The notes beneath the pieces were generated by a model that did no database searches, was not told where the DNA came from, and saw only the letters and a list, made by a program, of their open reading frames with translations. From positions 24,247,403-24,311,402 of the forward strand of contig NC_092878.1 in NCBI RefSeq assembly GCF_028372415.1: a stretch of 64,000 nt of DNA, read 5' to 3'. The position numbers and the translations under genes were made by a program. Source of the DNA: Notamacropus eugenii (lineage: Eukaryota > Chordata > Mammalia > Diprotodontia > Macropodidae). Positions 29,464 to 41,660 of the stretch are shown in pieces; the stretch's first letter is position 1; each line of letters begins with the position of its first letter.

Positions 29464-29708
29464 TTGTTGTTCAGTTGTGTTGGACTCTTCATGACCCCAT
29501 TTGGGCTTTTCTTGGCAGAGATCCCAGAGGGGTTTGCCATTCTCTTGCTCCAGCTCATTTTACAAATGAGGAAACTGAGGTAAATGCGGTTAAGTGATTA
29601 GCCCAGGGTCACACAAGTAGTAAGTGTCTGAAGCCAGACTTGAACTCAGGAAGATGAGTCTTTCGGACTCCAGGCCCAGAAGTCTATCCTGTGCCACCTA
29701 GCTGCCCT
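29464..29708 (-). mobile_element. Mar-1-type CORE-SINE
   Basis: Reverse copy from 'ttgttgttcagttgtgttggactcttcatgaccccatttggg' to 'gccacctagctgccc'. Full-length, one of the better preserved copies. Confidence 0.95.
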
Positions 29709-30204
29709 TACATAAACATAGGAATTGGTTTACAATCTATTAATATATCCCCCACTATTACCTCCCCTAACCTCTCCCCCCACTTCCAGAACAGGGTGTG
29801 ACCCTGGGACTGCCTGTAGGTTATCCAAGTGTCTGCTGCAGAGGAGTGACTCCCAGTTTGAAAAGGCAAAATAGAATTTGCTTGGCTCAAGTGGCTGATT
29901 CCGAAGGAAATAGCTGGGCTGAGTGACTCAAATCCTTTGCATTTCTGGCTACTGCTTCCATAACAAAAGTACCATTTGGCGACTAGAACTAAGCAAACAG
30001 TTTGTTATTAGGAAAGCTTATAAGGGTGAAATGGGGAAAAGAGTTTATTCATTTTTGCATGCAAAATTCATGTGCTAGCAAAAAAAGGACAGCTAGGGCC
30101 TGGGGGCCATGAACCCCCAAACCCCAAAGAGCCATTTTCAGAAGCAACTAGAAAGCTCAGATTCATTTCATATTGTTTCCAAGTGCCTTAAGATTCAGAA
30201 CGAT
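29709..30204. other. Unassigned stretch
   Basis: About 500 bp, no recognised element or exon. Confidence 0.5.
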
Positions 30205-30345
30205 GCAGCAGAAGTCAGATACGACTTGTGACTTAAAGTTAATTCAATAACCCCTCCCTTGACCTCAGTTAACTCAACTGAAAAAATGAGGGCTTTGCAC
30301 TAGGTGATCTCTGAGGTCTCTTCCAGCTATAAATCTAGGATCTTG
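30205..30345 (+). mobile_element. CORE-SINE fragment
   Basis: 'gacctcagttaactcaactgaaaaaatgagggctttgcactaggtgatctctgaggtctcttccagctataaatctagg' matches the CORE-SINE type with the dimeric-looking tail. The head is worn. Confidence 0.75.
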
Positions 30346-31149
30346 TAATAGGTAAAAATATGCAATATGACATGTAATATAATATGACATATATCATTAT
30401 ACATGGTAATAATTTTAATGATACTATACTGTCACCCAAGTCAGACAGCCCTAAGGTGCCCAGGCAGTCTGGTTTGGTGGCAAAGTCTTGCCTTTCACCT
30501 CTTTCTTCTTAGTAGTTGCTGTCTTGATATCTATATCTGAACATTTAGAGCTAAAAAGAAACCTAGAGATGGTTTAGTCCCACCCAGAGGAAGGAAGGAA
30601 AGTGATTGTTGCCAAAGATCAATAAATTCTATCTGCCTGATTAATCTTTAGGCTTTTAACAAAAAGTATCTAATTTGGGAAAAGCAAGTCCAACTCATCT
30701 ATGAAAGACTGGCAAACTAGATGCAGGTAAAGAAGGAAGAATAGGGAGCTGACTTTGAAAGAACTAAAAGGAAAGAATACTGGATTAAGAATCAGGTGAA
30801 ATAGATTATCTCCATCACCACCACCACCACCACCTCCACCACCACCACCACCACCACCACCACCACCATTGTCATCATCATTTCATTCTCATCTTTTTCA
30901 ATGGGGTTCAAATAAAACCACTCTGAGGCAAGTCACTAACCTTTAATGTTCTATGGACTAACGTACAGTTAGATAAATGAACTAATTTTTGAAATTGAAT
31001 AGAAGTATTTATGTAATCCTCTTCAGGCTCACGAGAACGATCCTTCGTTCAACTCCATAGACAACAGGGAAGAAAGATAACTACTTCATTTTGTGGCTAC
31101 CTGATTTTGATCTCTTCCTATAGCTCTGTATGTTTTGAAAACTATATAT
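30346..31149. other. Unassigned stretch with (CAC)n
   Basis: A (CAC)n trinucleotide array of about 17 units lies at 30816-30868, followed by a few ATC units. The rest is unassigned. Confidence 0.6.
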
Positions 31150-31720
31150 GTGAATGGAGTATATGGGGTGTTCAAGAAGGACTAGCACCTCTGGTGTGAG
31201 GGTTGCAGAGGGCTTTTCATGGCTGCTCATCTACCTTTGGTGTTTACTTGTGGCCCAACTCTCACCTGTGACTCCAAGGAGCTATAGTATGTGTAGTGAC
31301 CATACCCTGGTAAAACCATTTTGGAAGATGAGCTAAACCAGGTTGAGGATAACAGACAGGCCTCAAACCTATTGGTGAGTTAGGGGGATGTCTTCCTCAA
31401 GGGTATGAAGACTTTCCCCAGTGGAATGGGAGGATGAGAACAATTTGTTCCAGTAGCCATGACTGAAGTAGGCTCTGTGGAATGCTTAGAGGTTGGCAAG
31501 AAACTGAAAATGCCAAGGTCATCTACTGCATCCCAGGCCATAGCCAATTGTCCTGACTTTTTCTTGCCACTGGACTTTGATGACACTGGATGAGAGAGTG
31601 AGGTTGATGATTGTGCAACTCTATTTCACTTAAATCCAATTCATGTGTAAGTCAAGGCATCACCCCATGATGTCATTGGTCCTTTTTGAAAATGAAAGAT
31701 AAACAGCACCAACAATATTT
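31150..31720 (+). mobile_element. Unnamed ~570-bp marsupial repeat, long copy
   Basis: Runs from 'gcacctctggtgtgagggttgcagagggcttttcatggctgctcatctacctttggtg' through 'aaaccaggttgaggataacagacaggcctcaaacctattggtgag' and 'cactggactttgatgacactggatgagagagtgaggttgatgattgtgcaactctatttcacttaaatccaattc' to 'catgatgtcattggtcctttttgaaaatgaaagataaacagcacc'. It is the longest plus-strand copy here. The end in AAAC/AACA-like repeats is like RTE 3' ends. No open frame, so perhaps a SINE-like or 3'-end-only derivative. I cannot name the family. Confidence 0.65.
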
Positions 31721-34700
31721 TGGAAGCTACTTGCTTCATTTAGATAGGACATTGTATAGTAACATCAATTAATATATTAATATAATATTATATATTAATA
31801 TATACCAATATCAATTAATATGTTTTAATAGATTGATCTCATATTTTGAAAATTATGGGTAATAGTTCAGTTCAGGTGGGCTAGTTATTGTCTGAGTTTT
31901 CGAAAATAATTTGATGTCATTATTTGTAGCACAGGGACATATTATCTGTCAGCCCATTAAAAATAGAAAGTTTCTAGCGTATAATTCTAGACACCCAAAT
32001 ATGTTTTGCATGATATTTGGTAGACGGTAAATTTTATAGTTTGCAATGATGTGTTGTTGTTTCTACTGTTTTCCTTGTGTATCAAAATGTAGAGGCATAC
32101 CTGTATGTCAATGACATCTCTGCCAATATCCAATTACATTATCTATCCCATCTTCTCAAATCTTCTGATGTAGATGCCTCTTACATGGCTTCTCCTCTTC
32201 TTCTCCATCCTTTATGAATGAAAGAAGATAAGTCCTCCAGAGTCTTACGAGAAAAAGCATTGGGGAATTCCTGATTACTAATAGGCATCTAAAGCCACCA
32301 ATGTCCACTTATGTAATCTATTCTGATCCCTAAATCTATGCTTCTTAAGAATAACTTTTATGTAATTTCTGAGGGCAATGACCAAGTCTTGAACTATCAT
32401 CCTAGATCCCTCTATTTCCACAAATCAATCTGCCTCTTGATACTTTTTTTTGTTGGCTGAGTTTATCTGGCTGTTGCCCATGAGGGGGCCTTTGGCTCTG
32501 TTTTGCTCTTTGCCATTTCATAAACTCCATCTCTAGGTAAATCATTTCTGGTTATATTTGGCAACAACCTTTATTATTGCTCAGTAAAGTGATGTCTACT
32601 TATCCCGAAGTAGATTTTTCTGTAGATTTTTAAATTGTTCATGATAAGTTCTAGGAACATCTTCACAATTTTCTTCCTCCTTTTTGGAAAGTGTTAGTGT
32701 TATTTTAGGGTGCTTTTAGGGTGATGAGCCCTGTATTTTATTAATATTATTTATTTTTCTTGTGATGATCATTTTCAGATCTCATTCTGTAATTCCAAAA
32801 TTGTACATTGATATTGAAGTTGCATAGATGTTACTTGTTTTAACCATAATTTTAACCATTTTTCTGTCATTCTGGCCATTTGGTTTTGATTTGCCCTCTG
32901 TTAAAAAAAGTGGGATCAGGCTTGCATGTGAAAAGAACCTGGGAAAAGGTTAGTAATTCACATGTCACTGGGAAATATTTTAGACAATAGTTATTGATTA
33001 TACCTAGGATACTACATCTTTTCCTTAAGATTTTTTTTTTTTGCCATGATGATCATTAGCTAGCAAGAAGGACTCCTGCTCTTCCAAATATCTTGGTACA
33101 TCTTGAATTCACAAGATTGGCACCACTGATGTAGTTTCTTTGTGTTTCCTTTGAGATTCTGAGACAAAATTTTTACAAAAGGATGAGATGGGATATTCAT
33201 TTTTATTGTTCTCAATGAAGAGGAATTTGTCCCCCTCTTTTTCAGGGAGAAAAGTTGAATACAAGGACCTATGGATAGTGAATTTTTCAAATTGTTTGTT
33301 TTTAGCATTTCCTTTCATTTCAAGGTGTATATTTGAGATTATGGTTCAGAGCAAAATTCACTGCATCTGAAGTCTTAACTAGTGAAATGACATACAATAT
33401 CTGATAAACATGCCCCCAGATAAAATTAACTGATTGACAGAAAGTTAAATTCTAAGTGTTCAAGACTCCAAATAACAATTCAGGATTTCTCTCCCTCTCC
33501 CCTCTGCTTCCTGCCCTTTGTCAGTTTCAGAGTAAACACCCCTCCAGTAGAGTCAATGCAACACTTTCTCTTCTCTTTTCTCACATAATAATATTTGAAG
33601 TGCTCAAGAAATGTTGGAATGATGCACGAAGGATAGTGAATCAATGGGTTCCTAGTTGCGTCCAAGCAAGCTTAAGCAATTCTGATTTGGTCACTGAAAA
33701 ATAAGCACCTAACAATAGTAACCTCCCACTATACCACTTTCCAGGGTATCCAAACAACCTTTCTTATTCAGCTGTATCATTGAATCATCTTATCTAGTTA
33801 CTAATCTAACCTCTTTTTATCTCTTCTGTCTCCTTTTCTTTTCTCTTCTTGATGCTTTCTTTTTTATTTCCCTTTCTCCCTCCCTTCTTTTCACTTTTTC
33901 ATTCTCTCATCTTCCTTTCTTATCTTCATTCTTCATTCCCAATTCTGACCTGCTCCTACCCACTCACCTTAATGAAGTGGGAGATCTCAGATATTAACAT
34001 GTTTCTAGACTTGCTTCTCCATTTTCCAGCTGAAAATACTAAGTCCTGGATAAGTTAGCTGAATTACTCCAAATTATGCATTTGGATGGTAGAGTTGGCA
34101 TTGGCACCTATCACATTTTAATAACCATTCACATATGCTGTTATATGGTGACAGATTTTTACAGAAAGAAAGTCTAGTCTTGGAAGACCTTAGGGACTAG
34201 AAAAATGCCTGGAATTGTTAATGATTCAGATGGAAGGAAAAGAAAGATCAGAGTGATTAGTCCCCCATATTGTACTCACTGCCAGGACCCAGGGATAATT
34301 TGGGTCAGAATTTTCAAAGAACACCTATTCTCAGAGGCTAAATTATGGCTGTTAAATTGGTCATCTAGGCCTCATAAGCTTGGAAATAACATTTTGCTCT
34401 GTCCTTAGTGTTATGACTCCTTGCTGGTTATTTACCTACCAGTTCCCTGGAACCCTTCAAATAAAAGTCATCACAAAGCTAGCCAATGAGTTATACTCGG
34501 TGCCCAGCAGCACTGAAGAATTTCTAAGTTGTTTTCTCTCCTCTTCCCCAGGCTCCTGCCAGGGTAAGTCATTCATTGCATCTATAGCTGGCTCCTCTTC
34601 TTGATTGGAGAGTACAAATAACTGTCAATATTAGTGACTCCTGAAAAGTAAGTGAATATTATTTTAGATTTATTTTCTCCCCCAAGGAGTTTGATCTGTC

Positions 34701-34794
34701 ACATAAGATGAAGGAAGCTCATTTAACTGTCTTACCCTATAAAAAGAATTTGCAGGAAAGAAGCCAAAGGAATCAATAGAATGCTTCCTATAGC
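31721..34794. other. Long unassigned stretch
   Basis: About 3.1 kb in which I recognise no element or exon. It is AT-rich near 31760-31830. Minus-strand frames at 33060-33318 (82 and 69 codons) and other short frames lack recognisable content. Pyrimidine-rich runs at 33830-33960 are low complexity. Confidence 0.5.
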
Positions 34795-34965
34795 AAGGTA
34801 AATATGGTGTAGCATTGGACTTGTCAGGCGATGTGAGTTCAAAGCCAGGATCTGACAATAATAAACAAGTTTTTGAGCCCAGTTTCCTTATCTGTAAATT
34901 GGAGATTAGTTTTGAAAGGAAATTCTTTGTGAAACCTTAAACATTTTACAAATGACTTTTGATGG
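34795..34965 (+). mobile_element. MIR relic
   Basis: 'agcattggacttgtcaggcgatgtgagttcaaagccaggatctgac', 'gagcccagtttccttatctgtaaattgg', 'gtgaaaccttaaacattttacaaatgac'. Plus-strand MIR order. Confidence 0.65.
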
Positions 34966-35124
34966 GCCAGATGATCATGATCATGGCCATAGGACTATGG
35001 CCAAAAAAGGGGAGTGTTGTCTCACCGCTCAGAGACATATAGGCAGGTATAAAGTAGGAGAACTGGACCAAAATAATTGTTATCCATTTTTGCCAGTATT
35101 TAAAGAATGATTTTGGAATCTCTG

Positions 35125-35520
35125 AATTTAGGAGAAGAAACCTCAGAAGTCATGTAAGTCCAACATATGCTACCACTACCCCCAAATAATCTCCCCTGTA
35201 GCACAACTGATATGTAGTCATCCTCTCTTTGCTCAGACTTCTAGTGACAGGGAAATTACTCTTTCCAAGAGTGATTGGACAGCTCCAATTACTAGGTAGT
35301 CTTTTTCCCTGTAATATCAGACTTAAATTTGCCATTTTCAACTTTCACCCATTCCTCCTACTTCTGACCGTTAGTGTCAAACTGAAGAAATATAGCCCTT
35401 CATCTACTTGAAAATATTTTGAGTTCTTAAAGAGAGATATAATTTCTTTCCCTCAGTCTTCTCTTCTTCAGATTAAATAATCCTAGTTTCTTCAATATAT
35501 CCTAACATGGCATTTTGTTT
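35125..35520 (-). mobile_element. CR1/L3 LINE 3' segment
   Basis: Plus strand reads the complement of a CR1-type 3' region: 'agtctttttccctgtaatatcagacttaaatttgcc', 'caactttcacccattcctcctacttctgacc', 'cccttcatctacttgaaaata', 'ccctcagtcttctcttcttcagattaaataatcctagtttcttcaa'. The last is the familiar 'agcctggagaagaggagactgaggg' in reverse. Ancient and non-coding. Confidence 0.75.
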
Positions 35521-35599
35521 CTCTTACCAGTATTATGGCATAGAGATGTAGGATTATGTAATTTAACCGCTACTGGTTGATAGTAGGGTCAACATCATA

Positions 35600-35800
35600 A
35601 ATGGTTTCAAAAGGTCATGACCTTGATTACTCTGTGCTTGAATTTGTCCATTTGTGAGTGTGCCATGTATAGCTGAAAAAAAGTATGCTCCTTTTTAAAT
35701 GGGTTTGAACTTGTTCCTAAACCTTACTTGATCTTCTGAGATTTGATGACTGTGTCTTCTTCAAAATACAAGGGTCTTCTTAAGAAACATTTTTTTTCAC
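35600..35800 (-). mobile_element. Old L1 fragment (endonuclease region)
   Basis: 'tttgtgagtgtgccatgtatagctgaaaaaaagtatgctccttttt' aligns with the full L1's 'tttgtaaatgttccatgtaccgctgagaaaaaggtatattccttt' (11245-11290), encoding [15 protein letters not shown]. Short and diverged. Confidence 0.55.
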
Positions 35801-36084
35801 TGTAATTCATTCCCAAGCTATCTTTAGATGATCTCTTATATAACCTTTTTGGCAAAAACGTCTTCAAAGCCTAGTAGGGTAGAAAAAAGAGCTCCCAAAC
35901 TCATCTGACTGTGGAGCTCAGGTAACATTGAAATCAAGCTGTGTTTCCAACTGACATCACACTTGGTTTCACTAAGAAGAAGTGTGAAAGTACAATTGTC
36001 TTTGGGCTGAAAGAATGTGGCTATAGGGTTCTCTTGGTCTCTGAATTTCTGAAGTCTCCATGTCCTGTAAAGAAGACAGTGGCT

Positions 36085-36320
36085 GGAATTTAGAGTATGT
36101 GATGGGCAGTGGTGAGTAATAAACTTGGAAATTTAGGTAGCAGACAGATTGTTAAGGTTTTAAATGCTAAACTGAGAAGTTTGTCTTTGATCCAGAGGAA
36201 ATAGAGAGCCATAGGAGCTTTGTAAATGGAAGAGTGATATGATCAGGTCTGTGCTTTGGGAATATAATTTGACAGCAATGTGGAGAAGAGATTAGAGGCC
36301 CTTCTCCAATATGAGATAGG
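36085..36320 (-). mobile_element. L2 LINE fragment
   Basis: Antisense L2: 'gttaaggttttaaatgctaaactgagaagtttgtctttgatccagaggaaatagagagccataggagc', then 'agagtgatatgatcaggtctgtgctttggg' and 'ttgacagcaatgtggagaagagattagagg'. Confidence 0.75.
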
Positions 36321-36344
36321 GAATCCAATTGCTTTAACTCAGTG

Positions 36345-36535
36345 GAGAAGTCAAAGGATCTTAGATTTAGAGTTGAAATGGACCTCAGCTCCCATATTGT
36401 CCTACTCCTTTATTTGACAGATGAGGAAATTGATGTTTGGAGCAAGGGGGAGTGATTTGCCCCTGTCACACAGGTAGTAAGTAGGATATATAGAATTTGG
36501 ACACATTCCCTTTGACTTCAAGTCCATTTCTCATC
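36345..36535 (-). mobile_element. CORE-SINE/MIR-type relic
   Basis: 'gagttgaaatggacctcagctcccatattgtcctactcctttatttgacagatgaggaaattgatg...gatttgcccctgtcacacaggtagtaag' is the complement of a MIR-type core with an upstream 'ctagtccaacc'-type extension. Confidence 0.7.
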
Positions 36536-36589
36536 ATCATAAGGTAAAGAGGGATAATTACTAAAATGATGGCTGTACGAATAGAAAGA

Positions 36590-38800
36590 AGGCAATGGAT
36601 GAAAAATACAATGTGACCATAGACAATGAAGTAAAATTAATGCTAAACATGGTATATGTATACCAAATGCATAATATCCAAATTCTTAAAGGAAAAGTTA
36701 AATGAAATACAGGAGGAAAGAGACAGTAAAACTCTACTAGAAAGAGACTTCAACTTTCCCCTGTCAGAGCTAGATAAATCTAATCAGAAAATAAATAAAA
36801 AAGAAATTAAGGAGATGCATAGAATTTGAGGAAAGTTAGATATGATAGATCTCTGGAGAAAATTGAATGGAAGTGGATAGGAGTATAGTTTTTTCTCAAC
36901 TATACAAGGCACATTCACAAAAATTGACCATGTATTAAGGCATAAAACCTTCACAAATAAATGAAAAAAATCCCAGAAATATTAAATGCACACTTTTCAG
37001 ATTTTAGGGCAAAAATTGCATTTAGTAAAGATCTATGGAAGTGTAGATTAAAAATAATCAAAAACTAAATACTTTAATCCTAAAGAATGAGTGAGTCAAA
37101 CAACAAATTGTAGAAACATTAATTTTATTAATGATTATGACAAAAATGAGACAACATACCAAAATGTGTGGGATGCAGCCAACCAGGACTTAGGGAGAAA
37201 TTTATATCTCTAAATGCATACATATAAAAGAGAGAAAGAACTGATCAATGAATTGGGGATGCAACTATGATCAGGTGGGATTTATATTAAGAATGTAGGA
37301 CTGATTCAGTATTAAGAAAACTATCAACATAATAGACCATATCAATTTTAAAAAACAGCAACAATCATTATTTCAATAGATGCAGAAAAAGCTTTTGACA
37401 AACTATAACAACCATTCCTTTTAAGAACATTAGAAAACCTATGAATAAAAGAAGCCTTTCTTATAACAGTAAGTAATATCTTTCTAAAACCAAGAGCAAA
37501 TATTATCTGTAATGGATATTAACTAGAAGCCTTAAAAGACTGGGATAAAGTGAGGATATCTACTATCACCACTAATATTTAAATATTATAAATGCAGGCA
37601 CAGTAGCAATACTTGTCTAGTCGCTATAGCAACTAGACAAGAAAAAAATGAAGGAACAAAATGAGGCAATAAGGAAGTAAAACTACTCTTTGCAGATAAT
37701 ATCAGGGTAGAGTTAGAGAAGCTTAGAGAATCAACTTTAAAAAAAAAAACCTAGTTGAAACAATGAACAGCTTTGGCAGATTTATTTACAGGATACAAAA
37801 TAAACCCACACTATCATCAACATTTCCGTATATTGCTAGGAAAACCCCAAAAGAAAATATAGAAAGTAAAATTCCATTTAAAATAACTACAAAGAGCATA
37901 AAATGCTTGAGAGTCTACCTGCTAAGACAAACCTAGGAACTATATAAACACAATTAAAAAAGTCTTTTCACACAAATAAACACAGATCTAAACAAGCACA
38001 GAAATATTAATTGCTATGAGTAGGCTAAGTCAATATAACAAATATGATAATTGTACCTAAATTAATTTACTTATTCAGTACCATGCCAATTAAACTACCA
38101 AAAATATTTTATAGAGCAAAAGAATTAATTACAAAATTCATCTGGAAGAACGAAAGATCAAGACTATCAAAGAAATCAATGAAAATAAAATGTGAATGAA
38201 GGCAGTCTATGAGTACCAGATTTCAAATTATATTACAAAGTGACATTCATCAAAACAAGTTGATTAGTTACACAATACAAAGTAGTAGCTAACCATAGTA
38301 ATCTAGTATTTGATAAACCCAAAGCTCCAAGCTTTTGGGGCAAGAATTCACCATTTGACAAAAATTGCTGGGAAAACAGAAAAGCAGTGAAATGAGTAGA
38401 ATCAGGAGAACACTGCACCGAGTAAAGCAGTATTACAATAATGGTCAACTCTGAAAGACTTGGTTACTCTGATCAAGATAATGATCCATGACAATTACAA
38501 AGGGCCTATGATGAAGCATACTATCCACTTCCAGAGAGAAAGAGAGAAAGAGAGAGAACTAATGAACTATAAGTAGATACTGAAGCATATTTTTTCACTT
38601 TCTTTATGTTTTTTTCCATATTGTTTGCAACATGTCAATATGGAAGTAATATAATATATAATAATATACATAACTTCACATATATAATTGATATATTGCT
38701 TGCCTTCTCAATGGATGAGGGAGTGACTACAGACAGGAAGAAAGAGAAGTTGGAATTCAAAATTTAAAAAAAATTGTTAAAAATAAAGTAATAGAAATTA
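36590..38800 (+). mobile_element. Old, internally deleted L1
   Basis: 5'-truncated within the endonuclease ('ctactagaaagagacttcaactttcccctgtcagagctagata' = the [11 protein letters not shown] region) and followed by most of the RT ('ttcaatagatgcagaaaaagcttttgac' = SIDAEKAFD; 'tttgcagataatatcagg' = FADD region), all with many stops and indels. At about 38372-38380 the sequence jumps from the codons for KNCWEN to the last codons of ORF2 (SExSRTRRT region), then the 3' UTR to about 38800. About a third of ORF2 is missing. No target-site duplication was found. Confidence 0.85.
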
Positions 38801-38889
38801 TATACATTTAAGTAATAACATATTACTTATTCAGTTAAATAGCTATTGGGAAAGATCAAATCAATAGATTAAATGGATCAATAGATTAA

Positions 38890-39300
38890 ATTAATCAATG
38901 GATTAAATTTGTGGAGATAGAGAGAGTGAGTAGTTGGAACTGATACCAAAACTGGGAACTTAAGTGATTAGTAGAATGGTAATATCTTTAACAGCAATAG
39001 GGAAGTTTGGAAGAAGTGTAGAACAAAGTAGTTCAAGGAAGATAAAAATCCTGTTTTGGATATTTTTGGACATTTGAGTTTCAGATACCCATGGGATTTC
39101 CAGTTGAAAATGTTCAATAGGCAGTTGGAGATATGGGACAAAAGCCCAGGAGAGGCAGGATATATAGATATGGTGGTCATCTGCTTAGAGGTGATCATTG
39201 AACCCATTGGAACTGGGGACATGGCAAGAGAGGGAGCAAAAAGAGAAATGAAGAGGACTGAGCATGGTCACCTACAGTTACAGGTACATGGTTGAAGGTG
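38890..39300 (-). mobile_element. L2 LINE fragment (RT region)
   Basis: An 84-codon minus frame at 38968-39222 carries SHISNCLLNIFNWKSHGYLK and then LKCPKISKTGFLS, matching the L2 RT stretch 'HISNCLLDISTWMSNRHLKLNMSKTELLIF' downstream of YADD. The frame is a chance survivor; both ends are decayed. Confidence 0.8.
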
Positions 39301-40279
39301 GTACATGACTGAAGTAGCAGATGCAGATGAGAGTGGGAGTGGAGGGAAAGAGTATGACATTGTCCTTTAACTTAGTTCTTTGAGAGCAAGATAGAATTTT
39401 CTTTGACCTTTTGTACTCTACAAAATTTTCTTGAAAAATTTCATCTTGTTTTGCAGGCTGAAGCACACTGTACTCTCTTTGTGCTCATAACATTTACCGA
39501 AGACTATTGGGTCCCAATTTTGTTTTAGTTGTTAGATATTGGTGTTCCATTAACGTATATTCAAATGTGAAGCCTATCAGGGTGTTTGTTTAGCTTTCTG
39601 AAGATTTCACATTACCCTCTTTCCCTTTGAAGAGAACAGCCCTTAGTAAAAATCACTGGGCTCAGATAGGGATGGAGACAGGTTAGGGAGCTGCCAAAAT
39701 GCAAATATTCCCAGAACCCAAACTAGGGACCACATCCATTTGATACATAAACATTAACTCCACAGTAATGGGATCCTTACCCACCCATTAATATGTGGAG
39801 GAGAGGACTGAGGATAGTCAGATGGTGTTTGAAATTTTATTCTTCAGGAAACTTGGGAAGCTTAATTTCCAATAGATATTCTAGGAGATGCTATGAATAA
39901 CTGAGTCCCAAAGCAGAATATAACTTCAAGGGGTCATCTATATATTTGAGACTCATTTCTGTTGATTTGATGATTTTATCATTAGACTGACATAGTTCGT
40001 ACAAGTCAGTACAGTGAAAGGTAAAGCCATCAAACACTACGAGGGACTGCTGGGAGGGAGGGAATAGACAGGATGCTGTTTTTGTGAATGGAAGATGAGT
40101 AATGGCATCCCCTGTATGTCACCGATGGGGACCTCTGGCTTGTAAATCTGCTATCACTGATTTTATTGTGTGACACCGGACAAGTAGTCTAAGCTTTTGG
40201 GACCTCATTTTTCCTATGATATATAATGGACTGACGTACAAAACAATACTGCATCTATTAGGTACACGGCTACGTAAAG
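39301..40279. other. Unassigned stretch
   Basis: About 1 kb, no recognised element or exon. Confidence 0.5.
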
Positions 40280-40525
40280 GCAGCTTATTGGCACAGAGAC
40301 TCTAGAATCAGACTTGAAATTAGAAAGATCTAAATCCCAATTCAACCTTGCTAACTGTATTACCCTGAGTAGGTTGTGTAATTTCTTTCAGCTTCAGTTT
40401 CTTCATCTGTGAAATGAGTAATAGCAGAAACTTCACAGAGTTGTGGGGATCAAATGAAATAACATACAAAATACTTGGTAAGCCTTAAAGTGCTTATAAA
40501 GACTAGTTGTTATTATAATTATTTA
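40280..40525 (+). mobile_element. MIR-type SINE
   Basis: 'cagagactctagaatcagacttgaaattagaaagatctaaatccc', 'cagcttcagtttcttcatctgtgaaatgag', 'gttgtggggatcaaatgaaataacatac', 'aagccttaaagtgcttataaagactagttgttatt'. Full-length plus copy. Confidence 0.85.
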
Positions 40526-40589
40526 TTTTTAGGCTTATTGATTGCCCTCATAGGAGAAAGGGATGAAAGAGGGTAACTAGTCAGAGCAG

Positions 40590-40745
40590 CCAAGTTCAAA
40601 CCCCAGCCCTGTTATTTGCTACTTGGAGAACCTCTTGGTTAATTATTTAGCCACCCTGAGTCTCATTGTCCTCATCTGTAAAATGATGAGGTTGAGTTGG
40701 ATGCTCTGTTTCCTTCCTTTCAATTCTAGAACCCATGGATATGTG
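40590..40745 (+). mobile_element. CORE-SINE
   Basis: 'aagttcaaaccccagccctgttatttgctacttgg', 'gtctcattgtcctcatctgtaaaatgatgagg', 'ttccttcctttcaattctagaacc'. Plus strand, worn. Confidence 0.75.
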
Positions 40746-40924
40746 AGCAAATATTTTGCAAACAGTTTGCTTGTGGCATCAGGGACAAGACTACTGGTCT
40801 TGTCATGTTACTGTCATTTTCTGTCTTTCTTCTCTCCTTTCTTACTGTTTTTCTCTTAGTGTAGATGCCTATAAAATAGATTAGTCTCTTGGAAGAATCT
40901 CTCAGTTCCAATGCTTTCTGTACA

Positions 40925-41100
40925 CATACAATCTTCTTATAATGGTGTTACTCCTCTGCTCTAAAACCTTTCATGGTTTCCCATTTCCCAGAATAATAAA
41001 AAGTTATAGCTATATATTGTTTTCCAGTTGACAGAGGATAAAATCCAAATTTTTTGGCATTGCATTCAGGGACATTTGCAATTTGACCCTAAACTTTTAA
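40925..41100 (+). mobile_element. L2 fragment with internal ~45-bp insert
   Basis: L2 'ctcctctgctctaaaacctttcatggtttcccatttccc' is followed by 'agaataataaaaagttatagctatatattgttttccagttgaca', then L2 again ('gaggataaaatccaaattttttggcattgcattcaggg'). A similar arrangement occurs at 41880-42030. Confidence 0.7.
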
Positions 41101-41104
41101 GATA

Positions 41105-41398
41105 CATGAATGCTGCATTTTATTGATGGCTTTTCTTCCATCAGTATAATCACATGATTTTTATTAACCTGGTATGTATATAGCTTTCCTAATGCTGTAC
41201 CATCTCTGCATTCCTGATATTAATCAAACTGAGTCACAGTAAAAAATCATTTTAAATATATTTCAGTTGCCTTTTTGCCAAAATTTTTGCATTAGTATTT
41301 ATTAATGATAATATTCTATAGTCTTGTTCTCTGCTTTATCTCTCCATGGTTTGGACATAAAGGACATTTTTATGTCATAGACTGAGTGTTGATAAACT

Positions 41399-41451
<53 letters not shown>

Positions 41452-41535
41452 ATTTACTTAGTATAGAAATTAATTGCTTTTTGAATGATTGGTTGAATTT
41501 GTTTGTCAGCTCATCTGGGCCTCGAGTTATTTCTT
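41105..41535 (-). mobile_element. Old L1 fragment (RT region)
   Basis: Plus strand follows the antisense RT of the full L1 at 10030-10440: 'attgatggcttttcttccatcagtataatcacatgatttttattaacc' ([10 protein letters not shown] region), 'aaaatttttgcattagtatttattaatgataatattctatagtcttgttctctgc', and 'gaatttgtttgtcagctcatctgggcctcgag' ([10 protein letters not shown]). A (CT)n microsatellite lies inside. Confidence 0.75.
41401..41450. repeat. (CT)n microsatellite
   Basis: About 25 CT units within the old L1 fragment. Confidence 0.95.
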
Positions 41536-41544
41536 TTGCCTTTG

Positions 41545-41660
41545 AGTGACTTAGACAAGTAGCTTAAACTCTTGTCTCAGTTTCTTCACTTGTAAATTGA
41601 GAGTTGGACTAGATAATCTCTGAAGTCTCTTCTAGATTTAAAGCTACAGTTATGACTAAT
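41545..41660 (+). mobile_element. CORE-SINE tail
   Basis: 'ctcagtttcttcacttgtaaattgagagttggactagataatctctgaagtctcttctagatttaaagc', plus strand. Confidence 0.75.

Noticed and set aside
34540-34572. Pyrimidine tract + AG, about 12 bases, then GTAAGT: possible micro-exon
   Set aside because: Acceptor- and donor-like words occur by chance at this spacing; there is no coding evidence on either side.
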